Shown one piece after another: positions 22,827 through 33,347 of a DNA stretch of 64,000 nt. How positions within the stretch are numbered: position 1 is the stretch's first letter; every line of letters starts with the position of its first letter. The DNA comes from Haematococcus lacustris (Eukaryota > Chlorophyta > Chlorophyceae > Chlamydomonadales > Haematococcaceae): the NCBI GenBank assembly GCA_030144725.1, contig JASKMD010000024.1, forward strand, positions 5,026,220 through 5,090,219. Direction: 5' to 3'. The notes under the pieces were generated by a model that was not told the origin of the DNA, made no database searches, and saw only the letters and a program-made list of their open reading frames with translations. Made by a program: the position numbers and the translations under genes.

Positions 22827-23272
22827 TTTTTGTTTTTTTTTTTGGGGGAGAGAAAGAGATTACAGGAGAAAGAAAGACTAAGAGAGAGACTAAGAGAGAG
22901 AGAAAAAGAAAGACTAGACCATGTCTCGAGCAAGCTACCCCCTCCCTTCCTCAAAGAGGCAAGCAAACCCCACCCCACCACCCCACCACCAAACAGCGTC
23001 CAAACCACCCTAGAACGGTAACTACACCCCCCCAAGGAAAGACGTCCAAACACCCCCCACACCCCCACCCTCAGCAACCCCTCCACCTCGCCGACCCTAG
23101 GGACCCCCGGACAACACAACATACACCCCTAGGCCCCCCAGCACCAAGGCACAACCCTCGCTGCCCCTCCGCCCCCACTAAACGAACACAAGAACCTAAC
23201 CTAGGGCTCCCCAGAGACCTAACAGCCTCCAACCCCTCAAAACACTCAGAACCCCTAACAAGCTAACCCAAC

Positions 23273-26200
23273 TCAAGCAAGAGGGGCAAGGAAGGGGACG
23301 GGCCACTGCAAGGACAGGCGCACAACTAGCTCACCCGCCCCAAACGCCCTCTCCTCCCGCTGCCTGGCCCCCGCTACTATCCCCCCGGCCTCCCCTCCCC
23401 CTACCCTCTCCAGCGCCCTCTCCTCTGCCCCCTCCTTGGCGAACCACCCTCCTGACGGCTCCGGCCACAATCGGTCAAACTGGTCTGCGCCAAGCTCCGG
23501 GTCCGTACCCCTAAACCAGGTGGAGGGCACCGCTCCACAAAGGCCCACCCGGATGTCTCTGCCTACCCGGTGCCAGTCGCGTTTAACAGCGGAGGAGAGG
23601 GTGAGGACGACCTCCTCTGCCACTCGTTGCGCCACCATCTGCGGCTGGAGGGCTGTAGCGGCCCCGGAGCTGCGGAGACGCCACACCGTGCCTAGATAGG
23701 CCACGCGCAACCTGAGCCACAACAAACTGTCTGGGGGCTGGAAGGGGGGAGCCTCGCTGCGGGTGGGGCGACCACTGAGGAGCAGGAGGGCATCGCCGGA
23801 GGGGGGGCGGGTGCCGGTAAGGTGGCCGTACACATCCAACACCCACTCCCAGACCGGAGCCACGGCGGGGCAAGTGAGGAAGGCGTGGGTGAGGGTCTCC
23901 AGCTGGCCCGGCTGGCAGAGGCGGCAGGCGGATGAACCCGGGGCAGCAGCGCCCTTAAGGATGTGGCCCCACAAGGCCCCAACCATGAGGCTGCCGTGGA
24001 GCACCCGCCAAGCCACGATGGCATGCTCCCGGCGGAGGGTGGGGTCCATCAGCTCCTTCCACACCTGGAGACAGGACTGGCCCGGTCTAGTGGCTGCGGC
24101 CAGCTCATCCACCGTGCCATCGGGGGGGACTTGCAGGGTAGCTGGCTGCCTACCGGTGCGCCGGGGCCCTTGCTGGGCCTCCAGCTGCCGCTCCGCCCGC
24201 TCGGCTGCTCGTTGCTCCGGGGAGGGGCGGGGAGGGGCTCTGGCGGAGGTGTCTCGCCAGCGCGGCGCCTGGCTGCCTTGCACTTCCTCTGGGAGCAGCT
24301 CCTCCGCGTCCCTTGCTGCTCCCGCTCTTCCGCTGCTCGCTGGGCTGTAACTTGCTGAGCGCTGGCCTGCCACCGCTCCTCCAGCTCCCTGAACGCCCCT
24401 CCGTCAACTGCTGTCCCCTGAGCCACCCCGGCCTCCCGTGGGGGGCGCCTACCCCAAAGCACCGGCCACAGGCCCCCCCCAGGAGGGTAGAGCGCGTCAG
24501 CGCTGACTCGCTGGAGCTGGTGGAGGCGCACCTTGGCATCCCTGACCGTAAACTCCAAGAGGGTGGTGGTGCCCAAGCCCCACACCTGGGGATCCAGCTG
24601 CAGGTGGGCCCAGGGGCCTAGGAGCCACTCCTCCTTGGGCCAGGGAGGGGGCCCGGCCTTATGCGCTGGGGCTCCACCTTGCCCTCCTGCTCCACACCCT
24701 CCCTGCCCCCCACCCCTGCCCCTACCCCCGCTCCCTCCCCTGCCTCTGCCCCTCCCCCCCCCCCCTATCTACCCCCCCCTGCCCCTGGCCCTGACCACCC
24801 TCATGCCCTTGCCCGCCCAGGCGCCCTGCAGGCAGAGGACGGAGGTGGGTAGCTCGCTCCTCCGGTGTCAAGAGGTAGTTGGGCTTGTTCAGGCGGGCCA
24901 CCGCAGCCGGCTCCCAGACTGCCCCCTCCACCACCTGGAACGTCCCCAGGGGCTCCTGACCCGTGGGGTTAAGGGGGAAGAGCCGCCCGTTGGGGGCCAC
25001 CCAGTGGGAGGGATGGAGCGCGGGGTGGCACCGAGCCACGAACCCCACCCCGGGCCCCACCCTCAGGCATACCCAATCAGGCGGGGGGGGGTCACGGAGG
25101 TCCACCCACTGCTGCCAGGGCTCCGGGAGGCAGGCTCTAACCAGGTCAGCAGCCCACCGGGTGACACCCTCGAGCTGAGACTGCCGCTGAAGGGCCTCCC
25201 GCACGTGGCGGACATGGGTCCAACCCTGGCTCTCTGCCTCCTGCCTAGCAGAAGGGATCAGGCGGATCAGAGGGTTGAACCACAACGGTTCCGCCATCAC
25301 TGAGTAGAAGGATTGACTCTCTGGGGGTACCACCCGGAACAGACGAAGTTGGGCCAAGGCGGCCACGTGAGCTTGCAGCCGCGGGGTGATAATGCGCAAG
25401 GGAGGGGCGCTGGGGTTTGTGATGACCCAGGTGCTGAGGCCGTGGCGGGGGTCTGCCAAAAGGCTGTGGGTAAGGGGTTGCCAAGGGCGCACCCGGGGCG
25501 ACCAAAGCTGGGCCAACATCTTCGCCCGCATGGCTGTGCTGATGACCCCTAGATCTGGGAGCCCCACCCCTCCCTCCCGTCGGGGCATAACGCAGATGGC
25601 CTCGCTAAGGTACAGGCGGTTGCTGTTGGGGCTGCGCTCCTGGGGGAGGTCTGACGCAGCGACAAAGCGTTTGATGGCAAGGGCCATGGCATGCGCCAAG
25701 GCTGTGGGAGGTTGCACGGCGGCCATCTGGTAGATGACCTTACTGGCCAGGCACTGCTGAGCCACCTGTACCCTCCCAAGCAGGTTGAGGCCCAGGGGCT
25801 GCCAAGGGAGGGAGGCCGCTGTGATGGCAGCTGCAGCACCACCATAGGCGGCCTCGCCTGTGGCAGCGTAAGAGGTCGCCCCTAGGGGGACCCCCAGGTG
25901 GCGCACCACCAACCCCGGCGGCGCGGCGCGGATGACCCCCCCTGCCCCTGCCCCTGCCCCTGCCCCTGCCCCTGCCCCTGCCCCTGCCCCTGCCCCTGCC
26001 CCTGCCCCTGCCCCTGCCCCTGCCCCTGCCCCTGCCCCTGCCCCTGCCCCTGCCCCTGCCCCTGCCCCTGCCCCTGCCCCTGCCCCTGCCCCTGCCCCTG
26101 CCCCTGCCCCTGCCCCTGCCCCTGCCCCTGCCCCTGCCCCTGCCCCTGCCCCTGCCCCTGCCCCTGCCCCTGCCCCTGCCCCCACCCCTGCCCCCACCCC

Positions 26201-28576
26201 TGCCCCTGCCCCTGCCCCTGCCCCTGCCCCTGCCCCTGCCCCTGCCCCTGCCCCTGCCCCTGCCCCTGCCCCTGCCCCTGCCCCTGCCCCTGCCCCTGCC
26301 CCTGCCCCTGCCCCTGCCCCTGCCCCTGCCCCTGCCCCTGCCCCTGCCCCTGCCCCTGCCCCTGCCCCTGCCCCTGCCCCTGCCCCTGCCCCTGCCCCTG
26401 CCCCTGCCCCTGCCCCTGCCCCTGCCCCTGCCCCTGCCCCTGCCCCTGCCCCTGCCCCTGCCCCTGCCCCTGCCCCTGCCCCTGCCCCTGCCCCTGCCCC
26501 TGCCCCTGCCCCTGCCCCTGCCCCTGCCCCTGCCCCTGCCCCTGCCCCTGCCCCTGCCCCTGCCCCTGCCCCTGCCCCTGCCCCTGCCCCTGCCCCTGCC
26601 CCTGCCCCTGCCCCTGCCCCTGCCCCTGCCCCTGCCCCTGCCCCTGCCCCTGCCCCTGCCCCTGCCCCTGCCCCTGCCCCTGCCCCTGCCCCTGCCCCTG
26701 CCCCTGCCCCTGCCCCTGCCCCTGCCCCTGCCCCTGCCCCTGCCCCTGCCCCTGCCCCTGCCCCTGCCCCTGCCCCTGCCCCTGCCCCTGCCCCTGCCCC
26801 TGCCCCTGCCCCCACCCCTGCCCCTGCCCCTGCCCCTGCCCCTGCCCCTGCCCCTGCCCCCGCCTCTACCCTTCCCCTCTCCCCTCCCTTAGCGCCTCCC
26901 CTCCCCCCTCCCTCCCCTCCCACCCTTGCCAACCCTGCTCCCTCCGCCCCCAGGGCCTCCGGCTCGCCCTGACTGGTCACTGGTTGGACGCACGGCAGGG
27001 CCACGCTCTTGCTCACGCTCAGCGCTTGGCCGCCTGCGGCGCGGAACCGCTCCAAGGCCTCCACCACCACTTCCCCGTCCTTGACCCGATCCGCCACCAG
27101 GATGTTGAGGTCGTCCGCGTACTCCTTGGTGGGAAGCGCGGGGGTCAGGGTGGCAGCGTGCATGGCCAGGGGACTAGTGGGAAGAGCGGGGGTGGTGATG
27201 CGACCCGCCCGCTGGAGCGAGCTGAGGTAGCTAACGAGCGGTTGCAACACCACACACCAGTACAACGGGGAAGCCCCACTGCCCTGTAGAAGCCCAGAGG
27301 CCAAGGGGAAGCTGTCGGTGAGGTAGCCGTTGACGAGCACCTGGCTGGTGGCCCCCCGGTGCAGCAGCTGCGCCCAGCGCACGTGCCCCTGCTGGCTGAA
27401 CCCCATGGCCTCTAGCGTGTCCTGGAGCAGGCTCCAGGAAACGTTGTCATAGGCCCCTGCCAGGTCCAGCAACAGAAGCCAGGCAGGGCTGTGCCGCTGC
27501 TGGAGCCACTCCAGCAAGCCAAGGTGGAACTGCACGCTGTCGTTGATGTCCCTCCCCAGGATGAAAGCTGACTGGGAAGGAGAGACCAGCAGGTCCAACG
27601 GCAGCTGCAGCCTGTCCTCTAGGGCCCGGGCCACCAGCCGCACATCGCAGTTGAGCAGCGTGATGGGGCGGTACCCCCGCCACCTGGTCTCTAGGCTTGC
27701 CAGCCTTGGGCACCAGGGTAATGACCCCAGTGAGGAACTCAGCCAGGGGGGTTGGGTCGCTCGTATCTGCCAGAGCCTCCCTCAGCATGGCCCGCAAAGG
27801 GCCCACCAGCTGAGGCCAAAGCCGGTCGTACACCTCCATGGGCAGCCCGTCTAGCCCCGGGGCCTTGCTGTGAGCACTGCCCTGAAGGGCCCGACCCAGC
27901 TCCTCCTCCGAGAGCATGGGATCTCCCCCAGGCCCTTCCGCAGCCCTGGCCTGAGCGGGGGTGAGACGTGAGGTAAGGCAGTTAAGCAGAGTGGCGCGCG
28001 CGGCTGGGTCGATGGCCTTTGCAGCGTAGACTCCGGTAGGCGCGGCGGCTGAATAGTGCTGTTCAAAGGCCTGGCACTCTGAGCGCACCCCGTTTGGAGT
28101 GGTGAGGTCGGCCGCCAAGCCGGGCTGCCCGGGGAGCTGAAGGGAGGAGATGAGGGTGGGGGTGTGCGCAGGCTGGTCGCGGTGGTAGAAAAAGAAGGAG
28201 GAGCGGTCGCCATACACCTGGTCCAGGACAGCGCTGGCTACCAGGGACTGATGGGCCACCTGCACGCGCTCCCCCACCCCGGCTAGGGCTGTCGTCTCAC
28301 CGAGGTGCTGCGCTGCAAGCACCTCTGCCTGGCCGGCCTGCTCTGCTAGCTGCAGTTGGCGCACGAGGTGGGCCCTTGCAGCCAAGGCTGCCTTCTCCCT
28401 GCGCTGCCGCAGGTCACGCCTAGCTCGGCGCTTGGTCCGCAGGAACTGCTGGGCCCGCAGGGCCATGCCCTGCTTGATGCGGGCCCACCTGGCCCTGTGC
28501 CCGTCCCTAGGCTGCGTCCCCAGCTGTCTGGCGGCCTCATGGTGAGCGTCCTCCGCCTGCAGGTACCCCTTGAGAT
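23273..28576 (-). pseudogene. LINE ORF2: reverse transcriptase plus C-terminal zinc knuckle, frameshifted
   Basis: It would copy element RNA at nicked DNA (target-primed reverse transcription). From the 5' side, 28576-27690 holds basic helices and the RT fingers (SKAPGLDGLPMEVYDRLWP, GVITLVPKAGKPRDQ). A frameshift near 27690 follows. 27643-24722 then holds SQSAFILGRDI, LLLLDLAGAYDNVSW (motif A), LLQGSGASPLYWCV (motif B), EYADDLNIL (motif C, the catalytic YADD) and VRHLGVPLG. Between motif C and the VRHLGVPLG block lies a Gly-Ala expansion of some 300 residues. Further frame changes occur around 24600. 24373-23273 carries a CRLC-x8-H-x4-C zinc-binding motif after REHAIVAWRVLHGSL, as in L1-like elements. 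At least two frameshifts make this copy dead. Confidence 0.85.
25938..26861. repeat. (CCCCTG)n hexanucleotide array, about 154 units, inside the LINE RT
   Basis: Continuous hexamers with interruptions only at about 26180-26195 and 26811-26816 (CCCCCA). On the minus strand it reads GGGGCA, that is Gly-Ala, and stays in frame with the flanking RT sequence. The plus-strand Pro-Ala and Cys-Pro readings are shadows. Confidence 0.97.
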
Positions 28577-29642
28577 AGCGGTTCTACACTATTGCTCACA
28601 ATCTTCAACAGCTATGTGCCTCGAGAGCTGAGTTGTGGTCATACTTCTTAAATCGCCATACTCACCAAGAGAAGTATGGCACTAGCTGCAAGGAGTGGAA
28701 TACCTGCAGATGGTACCATGCAGGGGACTTGCGGGGATAGGGTCAGGTGACTTGCATCAATCTTGCTGTCTCCGATAGAGTGCTCACTAGTCCGACGCCG
28801 TCATTGATCCACGCAGTATCTGAGAATGCGCCGTGGCCGCACTCATGTGCAATGACCCAGATTCCAGTGGAGACAGCGCCCTGCATGCGCCGGTGGCAAC
28901 GGCGCCGGTGGTTGCTGGTGCTCAGTACTCAGTGCTAACGCCCACATTCACTCACTTGTAAAAACCAGTATGCAGGCCACAAGAGCCATTTAGCCGGGCC
29001 GAGGTGGTCAATGTAGCAGGCAGCAGTAAAAAGCAAGGCGACGAGCAGCACATCCACGGCCAGATACGACACAGATTTCAGCAGCGATCGCTGGAAGCAG
29101 TGTGCTGGGATAGCACGTCTTATGTCAGCGAGGGTGAAAGGTGGTTGCGTTGCCGGCTTGCGTAGGTCAACCTGATCCGCGCTTATTTGAGTTGCTAGAC
29201 ACATTGTCGAATACGCGTTGGCAGCTGCCTGCAGAGCAATGACTGAACGAGTTGCAGTTTTAAATCGCTACAGCCCTCATGCAACACCAAAATAAAGCAC
29301 GAGTTGTGGTTAAACACAGGCTGCGAAATCGCTGCTGTAAAGGCTACTGCTAGTGTGCCTAATGCCGACTTCAGCTCAGCCTTCTGGTGTGTGTGCCTCC
29401 AGATCTATTGCTAGCTCGAGCCCTACCCTACTCTAGTAACTCTTGCTCACACACATCCCCTTTGCAAGGGGTTCAGTATTTTCTTATGTTGCGGTTGTCT
29501 TGCTGTAGCTGGCTATCCCCGCCCCTTGCGCCGCCACTAGCGCAACAAGGCCTTGTCGGGCAGGTATACCCACACTTGGCCTGGCCTGCCTGGCTGTGGC
29601 ATAAAGCCTAGCTCGCCTCGAGGTACTTCTGTACTATAGTGT
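28577..29642 (-). pseudogene. Partial FAD2 duplicate A': promoter and exons 1-3 only
   Basis: Duplicate of 20168-21233. It carries exon 1 (28956-29204), exon 2 with HECGH (28788-28880) and exon 3 (28666-28703), then breaks off in intron 3 at the LINE. Exon 3 has one substitution changing a Leu to Gln in the [10 protein letters not shown] segment. It lacks the second and third histidine boxes, so it cannot encode a working desaturase. A transcript would read from a copied FAD2 promoter into the LINE antisense of nothing else recognised. Confidence 0.9.
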
Positions 29643-31690
29643 TACAGTACAGCCAGGTACCCAGTATGCATGGCTGCAACTTTAGGGTTTTTGAACTGGC
29701 TGGGCTGATTAGCTGTCGCTTATGCGGCTAAAGCAGCTACAGACTTAGACAACCACTACTAGATGCTGTGGCTGCGATCAGAGACGCTGACTGCACACGT
29801 ACTCTTGCAAGTGGCGAGCCGAGTTGAATCTGGGACTTGTAAATGACGGGGACGTTGGAGCAGAAGAGCAGAACTTGCTTACAACTTACTCCTCGAATCC
29901 AAAACGATCTCAGCTTAAAAACAAAGTACTTCAAATGTCACACAAGAACCTGCATGGGGAATGAAATAAACATCGCATTCATCCTAGCTGAGTGTCTGGA
30001 CTGTTACACTCTCCCCCACTCCGAAAAGCTACGTCCCGGAGCTTGCAGTTTTGATATCAGTCAGAATCTTGCGACAACAGGCAAAACAGGCATGCAAGGA
30101 CAGGCAGACAAAAACATTCATGATGCTAGCTACCTACAACAGACAAGCAAATGCATTAAGCGCCATGGAAAGCAAAGCTACATGCAAACCTCATGCAAAG
30201 AGGTGTTCGTACTCTTGGACAGAAGCATCAGAATCTTGTCTCGTGCTCCCATCTTGGTCATGCTCTCCTCCTCCCAGCTGGCGGTAGCTGACAGAAGAAA
30301 CCATTGTAACAGACGAAGTAGTGGTGGCTGTGTTCAGCGCAGGTTGCAATGGGTGATCAAACCATGCCGGCTGCAAAGTGCTGGAACAGAGTTGGTGGGA
30401 TATAAGCAGACATATGTCCCTAACCAGATTAGAAAGATTGTGGGGTCAGGTGCTTTGTTGCACACATGCCCATGTGTTGCAGGTCGGTGCGCATGGGAGC
30501 TATTTGACCCCCCCGGCTCTGCTGTAGTAACTGGCATGCTAGCCAGCCAGTGCAGCCGTGGTGAGACGCTGGTACTGTGCACTTTAAGGTCACTTGAGGT
30601 GCAAGGCTGCGAAGCTCAAGAGCCTAGGCGTATGTGCCCGATTGATTGGACGCAGAGGTGTTTGTGCCTGACTGCATTGTGTGTGGCCCATGCATGAGTG
30701 AACATGAGAGAAGCAGAATGGAAGCTGCAACCCTAGGCAAATGCATTATCGCTTTGCCCCGTGCCGTTGTGCGCTACCTCAGGGGACACCTGGGTTGCTT
30801 GCTTGTGCGTCGGCAGTCCAGCGAACGACTTGATTGTAATGGCAGGCTGCTGGCTAGGGTGCTGTGCTGCCATGATGTGTGTATGCTACCTCAGGGGACG
30901 CCTGGGCTGCTTGTTTGTGTGCTAACAATGAAGCTAACGGCTTGTATGGAATGGTAGGTTGCTGGGCTGTGTGCCTTGCAGCCATGCTGTGTATGCTACC
31001 TCAGGCAGAACCTGGGCTGTGAGAGAGTGCGCATGCTGTTCGGCTGTGCGGATTGTTTGTGCTGGCAGGCTTCTAGGTGAGCTGTTATGGTGTATTTGTG
31101 CTACCTCAGGTGCTACCTGGGCTGCAAGTGTGAGTGCGCATGCTGTGCAGCAATGCGGCTTGAATGTATTTGGCAGGCTGCTGAGAGAGCTGCCATGATT
31201 GCTGAAAGGTGCCCTATTGTCTGCAAGGAATGCAGGTGTGCAGGCTTTAGCTGAAGACTCAGAGCTTGTGTGGCTGGAGCCAGCAAGGTGTCCTGCCAGT
31301 GATGTGCTGTGTGCCGTCTCTGTGGCCGATGCTTAGGCATTGCGATTATACTGTGAGGTCTCGCCTAATGCGGGATGTGGCAGTGCAATGATGCGCGTTT
31401 TGTCGTGCTGCAGGGGCTGTGCTAGGCCAGCTTACTGCGTGGTCTCCTCATAGAAGGGTGGAAGGTCATAAGAGCTCTCCGCTGTGGGGTTCCACTTGTG
31501 CTGTGGGTTGGGCTGCAAATGTGTCGACCGAGTCTAACAAGAGCGATGTCGAAGAAGAACTATGCGCTACAGCAGCAGCTATGTGTGGCGTATGGTGCAC
31601 TTAACGCTGGGCAGCTGAGAGTGCATGTCAAAGACGTCAAGATATGACTACTGGGCTGGCCCCCATGCCACTTTGCCCTGCTTGTCGTGT
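29643..31690. other. Spacer with no recognised gene
   Basis: Probably the original sequence upstream of FAD2. A 284-residue open frame on the plus strand (29843-30697) has unusual composition and no recognisable motif, and is probably chance. The right half holds the repeat in the next entry. Confidence 0.5.
30772..31190. repeat. Degenerate tandem repeat, about 110-bp period, four copies
   Basis: GCTACCTCAGG followed by a short variable stretch and CCTGGG(C/T)TG recurs at about 30772, 30887, 30990 and 31099. Each is followed by related TGTGCG..GGCAGGCTGCT sequence. Confidence 0.75.
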
Positions 31691-31694
31691 CTAT

Positions 31695-31831
31695 GGTCAC
31701 CCCGGCCATTGGCCATGCCAATCCGTGACAGGCCTGCCGCTCACACCACGCGCTAGTGAAGGGTAGCTGAGACTATCGCGGTAAGTCACGCGCGCTAAAT
31801 CTCGCGTTTTAGACTGAAGCCTTGTACTTGA
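31695..31831 (+). repeat. Left TIR of element copy 2
   Basis: Pairs as reverse complement with 41393-41528 at roughly 88-90 percent identity by eye. Confidence 0.9.
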
Positions 31832-32188
31832 TCACCGCCCGCCACCAGCTCGAAACTTGAGATAGCGCAAACAAGCAGCGACCCACCTACAAGAGAAGGG
31901 TGGCGAGGCGCTCCGTGGCGTCCGTAGCAAAGTTCGCACTAAATAGGCAGCCTCGCAGTACTGCGCAGTAGGCCATTGCAGTGCGCCATGTCACCGAGCC
32001 ATGTCATTACACCACGAGACCGAGTCACGCCACGCTTCGATGAAGTCGGTGCAAGTCGGGTGCATGGCGCTGTTCACTTCTTCGGCTCTATTGGCTCACT
32101 TCCTCTATTGGCTCAGTTCCTATACCGGCTCAGTTTGTGGTATCCTAGCTCAGTTGCTGCTGCTGGTTTCAATCGGAGGTGCTTGGCC

Positions 32189-32901
32189 TTACATGTCATC
32201 TGCCTCGTCAACCCCCACTTCAGCCAACTGATCCTCCTCCATCTCTTGCTCCCACCTCAAATGTTCCAAGATGTCAGCCCTGAGCAATGGCTTCTTCTGC
32301 GTTAACCTCTTGCCCTTCCAGCCCAAGCACTCCCGTGCATACTCCTTCAACAGATGCACATTCAAGGTCATGTGAGCGCTTGCAATGTGTGGTGCTCGTG
32401 CATGCAGAAGCTCCAAGCACTCAGCATCTTCCTTCTTGTCACTTGCCAGTGTCACACGTCCAAACATGGGTATGCTGCTTAGAGTAGATGCTCCATGACA
32501 CGTGCACTGCTGTGGCTTGCTGCCCATGTGCCTCACACACGCACATGCAGTCTCAGACCACATGGGCGCAACCCCATCTGCAGGGAAGAACATTGCATGC
32601 ATGGCCCGTGACCCAGTGATGGTGCGAAGCAGCCTGTGGGCATCAGGGTCAAGCTCAGCACACTTCTCAACTTCCTCATCCTTGAGCACCAAACACCACC
32701 GCCGCTGCACGCTCCCCCTAGTCTGATGCGCAACACTGGCTGCTAGTTGTGCAGCTGGCACCACACACTCTACATTATGCACACCTGCCAACTGCTGAGC
32801 CTTGCACTCTGCACTGAGATCTGGGTGATCAGCCAAGACTCTGGCTGCCATGCTGTGCTTGAATACCCCACCCTCAGAGTCATGGCGGCCCTTGAAATGA
32901 G
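32189..32901 (-). pseudogene. Transposase-like gene, 3' part (split by the chromovirus)
   Basis: The minus strand reads SHFKGRHDSEGGV at the insertion junction and runs open to the stop at 32189. It includes CLVLKDEEVEKC, GSRAMHAMFFPADG and MWSETACAC with downstream cysteines (a possible zinc site). The C terminus is acidic. It aligns with 5000-5668 of element copy 1. Dropping the retrotransposon and one copy of its 5-base duplication makes this part continuous in frame with the reading ending at 39095. The gene was therefore intact here at the time of insertion. Confidence 0.75.
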
Positions 32902-32906
32902 ATGTG
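32902..32906. repeat. Target-site duplication ATGTG of the chromovirus
   Basis: The same five bases occur at 39090-39094, immediately outside the other LTR. Five bases is the usual length for Ty3/gypsy integration. Confidence 0.9.
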
Positions 32907-33136
32907 TGTAACGGTGTAGCCGCTGCCTTTAATCTTACAGTGTGAGCGGCATGTCCACTTAGAAATGTCCAACGCAGTGTCCACTATCCACACTCTCGCA
33001 CAGCAACTGAGCCCAGGTTTAGAACGGGACCCTCGGGAGTCGAACCCGAATGGTGAGCTGGTAGCAGCCCACCATTGACCTCCTCAGTCACTCTGCTAAA
33101 GTGTGGTTTACGGATACGCATAAGCGCACCGTCACA
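32907..33136 (-). repeat. 3' LTR (230 bp)
   Basis: Identical to 38860-39089 except one base near the middle (CACAGCAAC against CACAACAAC). Bounded by TG..CA. Contains a tRNA-like segment at 33025-33100. Confidence 0.95.
33025..33100 (-). other. tRNA-like segment with A-box and B-box inside the LTR
   Basis: On the minus strand TAGCAGAGTGACTGAGG resembles an RNA polymerase III A box / D arm. GGGTTCGACTCCC is a B box, in a perfect T arm (5-bp stem TCGGG/CCCGA, 7-base loop). Between them a TGGT..ACCA stem has GCT in its loop. No acceptor stem pairs, so this is a tRNA-derived fragment rather than a tRNA gene. The copy in the other LTR is at 38978-39053. Confidence 0.6.
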
Positions 33137-33150
33137 TTCCTCCCCCTCTT
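33137..33150 (-). promoter_or_regulatory. Polypurine tract of the chromovirus
   Basis: The coding strand reads AAGAGGGGGAGGAA immediately before the 3' LTR. This is where plus-strand DNA synthesis is primed. Confidence 0.85.
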
Positions 33151-33347
33151 AAGAGATCCGTTCCGCCAAGGTACCTGGGGTAGCCCAGAGCACCGAGACT
33201 CGCAGTCTATAGAGACCACTGATAATCAGGCTGACCCATAAGGGTACCAGCCACCCACAGAAACACATGCATCACCATAAGGTGCCGCATGGGGACCATG
33301 GTCATAGGACCAGGCCAGGTGACATATGTCACTGAGACGTTTACACA

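Larger units (their letters stand above)
22827..28576 (-). mobile_element. 5'-truncated non-LTR retrotransposon (LINE)
   Basis: The element lies on the minus strand. Its 3' end is a poly(A) run (plus-strand T-tract at about 22827-22845) after a 3' region of 430 bases. Its coding region runs in from 28576. The apurinic endonuclease expected upstream of the reverse transcriptase is missing, so it is 5'-truncated. The truncation point coincides exactly with the start of duplicated segment A'. No target-site duplication is visible because the two flanks are different sequences (B on one side, A' on the other). Confidence 0.85.

Noticed and set aside
25932..26972. Plus-strand poly Pro-Ala and Cys-Pro open frames through the hexamer array
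   Set aside because: They are shadows of the repeat. The minus-strand frame connects to recognisable RT motifs on both sides.
20168..29642. A and A' as the long LTRs of a second retrotransposon
   Set aside because: They lack TG..CA ends, flanking target duplications, primer-binding site and polypurine tract, and contain exons of a cellular desaturase gene.
29843..30697. 284-residue plus-strand ORF upstream of the FAD2 duplicate
   Set aside because: No recognisable domain, no splice context and unlike local coding style; considered chance, though transcript evidence could reverse this.
30772..31190. CRISPR-like array
   Set aside because: The repeats are degenerate with a period of about 110 bases, there are no uniform spacers, and the genome is eukaryotic.
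33025..33100. Functional tRNA-Ser gene in the LTR
   Set aside because: D-, anticodon- and T-arm-like parts are present, but no acceptor stem can be formed.
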